A DNA stretch of 10,167 nt, taken from assembly GCA_002363695.1 (NCBI GenBank), contig DEWO01000096.1, positions 24,645-34,811 of the forward strand. Direction: 5' to 3'. Origin of the DNA: Prevotella sp. UBA3208 (lineage in GTDB: Bacteria > Bacteroidota > Bacteroidia > Bacteroidales > Bacteroidaceae). Shown here piece by piece: positions 8,105 through 10,167 of this stretch. A program made the position numbers and the translations under genes. The stretch's first letter is position 1, and each line of letters begins with the position of its first letter. A model generated the notes under the pieces. It made no database searches. It saw only the letters and a program-made list of their open reading frames with translations, and had not been told where the DNA came from.

Positions 8105-8112
8105 TACTTTTG
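8105..8112 (+). promoter_or_regulatory. -7 box of the GT2 gene at 8119
   Basis: TACTTTTG fits TAnnTTTG and ends 6 nt before the ATG at 8119. No TTTG lies about 20 bp upstream, so the -33 element is weak. The mRNA would be nearly leaderless. The box is divergent from the rpsP promoter, with 40 bp between them. Confidence 0.55.
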
Positions 8113-8118
8113 CACCCA

Positions 8119-8991
8119 ATGGCAGAACTTTCGATACTTATTCCTACCTATAATGACGACTGCACCAGCTTGGTTGCCGGCTTGCAGCGACAGGCAGCGG
8201 CCTTGCCCGTTGACTATGAGATTCTCGTAGCCGACGACGGTTCTACCGATGCTGCCGTGAAGACCTCCAATCGTGCCATCAACCAGTTGCCCCACTGTCG
8301 GTATATCGAGCGGGCAGAGAATGTCGGCCGCGCCGCCATCCGCAATTTCCTTGCCTCCGAGGCCCGCTATTCCTGGCTGCTGTTCATCGATGGCGACATG
8401 GTCCTCACCCACCCCGGCTACCTCCAGGACTATCTCAACGCATCGGCCGCCCTTCCCGCTGCGACCAGCCTTTTCTACGGCGGACTCACCATTTCCCCCA
8501 TGCAGCCGGGCAATCTCCGGTCCATGTACGAGAATGCTTTCGCCCCGGAGCACACCCCCGAGCGTCGCCGGCAGTCGCCCTATCACGACTTCCACACCTC
8601 CAATTTCCTCATTCCCCGCCAGTTGATGCTCCGACATCCTTTCGACGAGCGTTTCCGGCACTACGGCTACGAGGATGTCCTTTTCGGCAAACAGCTTCAG
8701 CAACATGCCATTCCCATCCACCACATCGACAACCCCTTGAGCTTCGAGCGTTTCGAGTCCAACGACGCCTTTGTCAGCAAGACCGAGGAAGGTCTGCGAA
8801 CCCTGTTCCTGTTCCGTCACGAGCTCCGGGGCTATTCCCGCCTGCTCGCCATACCCCGCTATCTCCATACCCCCCTGCGCCTCTGGCACCGCCTGTTCAG
8901 AAACGCTGAGCGGCGGAACCTCTGCAGTCCCCGCCCCTCGTTGTTACTCTTCAAGCTCTACAAAGCCGGCTACTTCCTCAGCCTTTTTTAA
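8119..8991 (+). CDS. Glycosyltransferase family 2, with galactosyltransferase-like C-terminal motif
   Basis: The 290-residue protein starts with a GT2 domain: LSILIPTYNDD (4-14), VADDGSTD (37-44), NVGRAAIRN (68-76) and the DxD motif FIDGDM (89-94). SNFLIPR (161-167) and RHYGYEDVLFG (180-190) fit the C-terminal Glyco_transf_7C-type region of some GT2 enzymes, with E185 and D186 as likely catalytic residues. It should transfer a sugar in surface-glycan synthesis at the inner membrane face; donor and acceptor are unknown. The open frame begins at a TTG at 8110, but this lies within the -7 box, so the ATG at 8119 is preferred. The gene is richer in GC than the other glycosyltransferases here (38 of 60 bases in 8161-8220, against 29 of 60 in 5581-5640), which suggests a separate origin. 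It stands alone and ends at the two-way terminator. Confidence 0.88.
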   Translation: MAELSILIPTYNDDCTSLVAGLQRQAAALPVDYEILVADDGSTDAAVKTSNRAINQLPHCRYIERAENVGRAAIRNFLASEARYSWLLFIDGDMVLTHPGYLQDYLNASAALPAATSLFYGGLTISPMQPGNLRSMYENAFAPEHTPERRRQSPYHDFHTSNFLIPRQLMLRHPFDERFRHYGYEDVLFGKQLQQHAIPIHHIDNPLSFERFESNDAFVSKTEEGLRTLFLFRHELRGYSRLLAIPRYLHTPLRLWHRLFRNAERRNLCSPRPSLLLFKLYKAGYFLSLF

Positions 8992-9010
8992 GAAACCAAG
9001 GGGGGAAGGC

Positions 9011-9038
9011 GTTGGTTTGAATCCGACAAGAGACTCCA
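9011..9038 (+). other. tRNA 3'-end-like fragment (T-arm, acceptor strand, CCA)
   Basis: GTTGG (9011-9015), a 7-nt loop TTTGAAT (9016-9022) and CCGAC (9023-9027) form a 5-bp T-arm with one G-T pair. It is followed by exactly 7 nt (AAGAGAC), one discriminator T and CCA (9036-9038), the exact spacing of a tRNA 3' end. The loop differs from the canonical TTCGAAT by one base. No matching acceptor strand (GTCTCTT), D-arm or anticodon arm lies upstream, where the GT2 coding region ends. It may be a tRNA remnant or an attachment-site core left by an integrated element; coincidence is possible. Confidence 0.4.
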
Positions 9039-9044
9039 CCCCAA

Positions 9045-9075
9045 AAAAGGGGAATCCACAGCGGATTCCCCTTTT
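9045..9075. terminator. Bidirectional Rho-independent terminator
   Basis: AAAAGGGGAATCC (9045-9057) and GGATTCCCCTTTT (9063-9075) form a perfect 13-bp stem around the loop ACAGC. On the plus strand it is followed by TTTTCGTTT and serves the GT2 gene ending at 8991. On the minus strand it has a run of six T (9048-9043) and serves the gene whose stop is at 9085-9087. Confidence 0.9.
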
Positions 9076-9084
9076 CGTTTCAAA

Positions 9085-10005
9085 CTACTCGTCCGAGTCC
9101 GAGCCGCCGTCCGGGTCGGGCTCAGGGTCAGTCGAACCGCCGCCCTGCGACGGGTCCGGAGTCGTGCCGCCGCCAGTTCCGGGGTTCTCGGGGTCCGGGT
9201 CCGTCGAGCCACCGCCACCTGTGCCGGGGGTTTCTGGGTCGGTCGTCGTGCCGGGGTCAGTCGTCCCGCCGCCGGTCCCACTGGAACTGCCGCCGCTGGT
9301 TGTGCCCCCCTTCTGGTTGAGAATCTGCTGCTTGATGCGGGCTACCTCCTGCGACCACCACGCTACGAAGGCGTCGTACTTGCCCGTCTCGTCCAGCGTC
9401 TGCAGGGCGTTGATGCGGTCCACCAGCTTGTCGTAGGCGGCATCCGTGGCCGTGCGAGCCTTCTTGATGTCGTAGGCCGCGTTGGCTGCACGCTCGTCGC
9501 CGCGCTGCGACAGCAGGCTGCGCACAGCCTCGTTGGCTATCTTCATCTGCTCGAAGACGGCCGTCAGCCCCAGCGTCTGGAGCTTCTCCTTCATGGCGCC
9601 CGACTCGAACGACTGCAGGAAGTTCAGCATCAGTCCCGTCTGCTGGTCGTACTGCGCCTTGGTGTCAACCTTGTAGGTGTCATACTCCCTGAGCACGGCT
9701 GCTGCTGCGGCGGCATACGGCTCAATGCCTGTGTCGCGCCACATCTCGGCAGTCGCCTTGCCGTTGTTGTAGAGGCGGTCGCGTTTGTTGTCCTCCGTCA
9801 GAATCTGGTTGCTGTACTCGCTGGCGCGTGCTATCTTTATCGTGCTGTCCTCATAGCCCAGTGCCGTCTTGAATTCACCGTAAGCCTTGGTCAGCATACT
9901 CTCACTCTCGGCCAGCGGCGCCACCCGCTCGTCGAATGATGTCATAATAGAAAAATGCGCTCCGTAGCGGAGTTGTGTCTTGCTGAAATTTGGAATCTTT
10001 GCCAT
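9085..10005 (-). CDS. DUF6261-like protein of unknown function with Gly/Thr/Pro/Asp-rich tail
   Basis: The 306-residue protein has no signal peptide or membrane helix. Residues 1 to about 230 are helical, starting MAKIPNFSKTQLRYGAHFSI, with EYSNQILTEDNKRD (63-76), a run of seven alanines (98-104), and DAFVAWWSQEVARIKQQ (211-227). From memory this resembles the Bacteroidales DUF6261 family, whose function is unknown. Residues 232-306 form a low-complexity tail of repeated PGTGGG and TDPxP units that ends in the acidic DGGSDSDE; this is probably disordered. The frame is open up to an ATG at 10074, which would add 23 residues, but 11 of these come from the upstream tandem repeat. The ATG at 10005 starts at the usual family N terminus and is preferred. 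A strong terminator follows the stop. I cannot give it a function. Confidence 0.75.
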   Translation of the reverse strand: MAKIPNFSKTQLRYGAHFSIMTSFDERVAPLAESESMLTKAYGEFKTALGYEDSTIKIARASEYSNQILTEDNKRDRLYNNGKATAEMWRDTGIEPYAAAAAAVLREYDTYKVDTKAQYDQQTGLMLNFLQSFESGAMKEKLQTLGLTAVFEQMKIANEAVRSLLSQRGDERAANAAYDIKKARTATDAAYDKLVDRINALQTLDETGKYDAFVAWWSQEVARIKQQILNQKGGTTSGGSSSGTGGGTTDPGTTTDPETPGTGGGGSTDPDPENPGTGGGTTPDPSQGGGSTDPEPDPDGGSDSDE

Positions 10006-10028
10006 AGTTTTTAATACATTTAAGTTAG

Positions 10029-10036
10029 AAAAATTA
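10029..10036 (-). promoter_or_regulatory. Possible -7 box of the DUF6261-like gene
   Basis: On the minus strand TAATTTTT matches TAnnTTTG except for the last base and lies 23 nt before the ATG at 10005. No -33 TTTG is at the expected distance, where the first tandem repeat begins. A weak candidate only. If correct, the repeats would lie directly upstream of, and partly in, the promoter. Confidence 0.3.
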
Positions 10037-10041
10037 TCATG

Positions 10042-10167
10042 CTTTGACGAGTCTATTCTGTAGTTTAGAGCCATTCAAGCACTTTGACGAGTCTATTCTG
10101 TAGTTTGGAGCCGTTCAAGCACTTTGACGAGTCTATTCTGCTGTTTGGAGCCGTTCAAGCACTTTGA
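10042..10167. repeat. 40-bp tandem repeat array, running off the window
   Basis: Three complete head-to-tail copies lie at 10042-10081, 10082-10121 and 10122-10161, and a fourth begins at 10162. Each starts CTTTGACGAGTCTATTCTG and ends GTTCAAGCA or ATTCAAGCA. Copy 1 differs from copy 2 at 10067 and 10073; copy 3 differs from copy 2 only at 10141. There are no spacers, so it is not a CRISPR array. Both strands carry stop codons in the unit (TGA and TAG), and 40 is not a multiple of 3, so it is not a coding repeat. It lies directly upstream of the DUF6261-like gene. The total copy number is unknown. Confidence 0.95.

Noticed and set aside
8104..8889. Open frame of 261 codons on the minus strand
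   Set aside because: Antisense shadow of the GC-rich GT2 gene, which has full family motifs.
8993..9018. AAACCAA/TTGGTTT inverted repeat as a separate terminator of the GT2 gene
   Set aside because: Stem of 7 bp with a 12-nt loop but no T-run after it; the perfect 13-bp hairpin at 9045-9075 is the better terminator.
8988..9281. Minus-strand frame of 97 codons containing LLSDSNQR
   Set aside because: It reads the terminator and the antisense of the tRNA-like T-arm; peptides of this kind are typical of wrongly translated tRNA regions. It did help to point out the tRNA-like fragment.
8771..9436. Open frame of 221 codons on the plus strand with Pro/Ser/Val-rich text
   Set aside because: It crosses the end of the GT2 gene and the terminator and then runs antisense to the low-complexity tail of the DUF6261-like gene; the composition is an artefact of that repeat.
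10042..10167. CRISPR array
   Set aside because: The 40-bp units adjoin with no variable spacers, and no cas gene is in the window.
10042..10167. Promoter within each repeat (TTTG ... TAGTTTG on the plus strand)
   Set aside because: The -7-like box lacks one base of TAnnTTTG and the gap from TTTG is only 14 bp.

Overview
The window looks like chromosomal DNA of a member of the Bacteroidales, most likely Prevotellaceae. The signs are promoters of the Bacteroidetes type (TTTG near -33 and TAnnTTTG near -7), no Shine-Dalgarno sequences, a phosphate-selective-porin (OprO/P) family outer-membrane protein, a ribosomal protein S16 with a long Ala/Glu/Lys-rich tail, and a DUF6261-like protein. I cannot name genus or species from sequence alone.

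Layout. (1) 50-2677, plus strand: a 23S rRNA uracil-5-methyltransferase (RlmC/RlmD family) followed 5 bp later by an outer-membrane porin. (2) 2667-7342: a surface-polysaccharide cluster. A Wzx-type flippase lies on the minus strand; two GT2 glycosyltransferases in tandem run divergently from it on the plus strand; a GT4 glycosyltransferase lies on the minus strand and converges on them. (3) 7351-8064, minus strand: rpsP (S16) with a clear promoter and a hairpin terminator, sitting between glycosyltransferase genes. (4) 8105-8991, plus strand: a further GT2 glycosyltransferase, visibly richer in GC. (5) 9011-9075: a segment with the exact geometry of a tRNA 3' end, then a strong two-way terminator. 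(6) 9085-10167: a DUF6261-like gene on the minus strand with a Gly/Thr/Pro/Asp-rich tail, preceded by a 40-bp perfect-period tandem repeat array that runs off the window.

The flippase and the four glycosyltransferases probably build and export a lipid-linked glycan for the cell surface (O-antigen, capsule or glycoprotein glycan); which one cannot be told here. The methyltransferase and S16 serve the ribosome and are not obviously linked to the glycan genes. No intergenic stretch is longer than about 165 bases; bases 1-49 show nothing beyond the upstream edge of the first promoter. The least explained part is the right end: the non-coding 40-bp repeats directly upstream of the DUF6261-like gene, together with the tRNA-like fragment at its other end.
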